Positions 6,157 through 6,236 of a stretch of DNA of 6,236 nucleotides are shown here, piece by piece. Location: assembly GCA_022361095.1 (NCBI GenBank), contig JAKSBO010000865.1, forward strand, positions 1 to 6,236, read 5' to 3'. Made by a program: the position numbers and the translations under genes. The notes beneath the pieces were generated by a model. The model made no database searches, was not told the origin of the DNA, and was given only the letters and a program-made list of their open reading frames with translations. The DNA comes from Desulfobacterales bacterium (GTDB lineage: Bacteria > Desulfobacterota > Desulfobacteria > Desulfobacterales > Desulfobacteraceae). The stretch's first letter is position 1. Every line of letters starts with the position of its first letter.

Positions 6157-6185
6157 CCATGGCCCGACCCCAGGCCAGGCCATGG
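6157..6185. repeat. Hairpin downstream of the transposase, right arm of the inverted repeat
   Basis: CCATGGCC (6157-6164) pairs exactly with GGCCATGG (6178-6185) around a 13-base loop. The loop and inner stem include GGCCCGACCCCA (6161-6172), the exact reverse complement of 5240-5251. It begins 22 bases after the transposase stop. Stem-loops flanking a Y1 transposase gene are the usual substrates of such enzymes, so this is a candidate cognate site. An alternative is that AAAGGA (6147-6152) plus ATG 6159 starts a 16-codon frame beginning MARPQARP; MARP is a frequent start of related transposases, so this might be the stub of a second copy. Confidence 0.45.
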
Positions 6186-6187
6186 AC

Positions 6188-6206
6188 ACCGAGTCTTCGA
6201 CCCGGT
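6188..6206. repeat. Second downstream hairpin, adjacent to the first
   Basis: ACCG-A-GTC (6188-6195) pairs with GAC-C-CGGT (6199-6206) around a TTC loop, with seven pairs and one A-C mismatch. It starts three bases after the preceding hairpin, so the two make a tandem, BIME-like pair. No T-run follows that would make it a terminator. The remaining 30 bases to the window edge hold a small GTTA/TAAC dyad and no gene. Confidence 0.4.
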
Positions 6207-6236
6207 TAATGTAACAAATCAGTTGGAACGGATGTG

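Noticed and set aside
1..6236. CRISPR array, tRNA or rRNA genes
   Set aside because: No regularly spaced direct repeats, no tRNA cloverleaf arms and no rRNA-like conserved sequence were found on reading both strands.

Overview
The window reads as part of a Gram-negative chromosome, most likely a sulfate-reducing Desulfobacterota (Desulfobacter/Desulfobacterium-like) organism. This is an inference from gene style: a TonB-dependent outer-membrane receptor with a signal peptide and a C-terminal Phe proves an outer membrane. The mix of GC-rich metabolic genes, a DUF4198 protein and an AT-richer Y1 (REP-type) transposase is common in that group. No rRNA or other taxonomic marker is present, so the assignment is tentative.

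Positions 1-4659 hold a compact plus-strand uptake locus. It begins with an AraC/PchR/YbtA-type regulator (313-1332). A 333-base leader rich in inverted repeats follows (1333-1665), then a FyuA-like TonB-dependent receptor (1666-3729). After a 45-base gap with a weak terminator-like GC/T8 element comes a secreted DUF4198 (NikM/COG5266-like) protein (3775-4659). The simplest model is a regulator that senses an imported metal complex and controls the receptor and its periplasmic partner. The cargo (iron-siderophore, nickel, cobalt or other) cannot be read from the sequence. No TonB/ExbBD, inner-membrane transporter or siderophore synthesis gene is in the window.

Positions 4660-5351 are a gene graveyard. 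They hold a GC hairpin, a strong GGGGAC/GTCCCC hairpin, a 3'-terminal remnant of a UV-damage endonuclease gene (uvsE/uvdE family, about 4754-4960), a stretch with no recognisable gene, and a start-less open fragment on the minus strand (5116-5277). Several short palindromes come next.

Positions 5352-6134 encode an intact-looking Y1/HUH transposase of the IS200-related, REP-associated type (TnpA_REP/RAYT-like), visibly AT-richer than the uptake genes. It is followed by two adjacent hairpins (6157-6185, 6188-6206). A perfect 12-base inverted repeat (5240-5251 and 6161-6172) brackets the transposase gene. The most interesting question in the window is whether these palindromes are cognate REP-like substrates of this enzyme and whether its activity shaped the neighbouring debris. 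No completely new system is demonstrable from the sequence alone.
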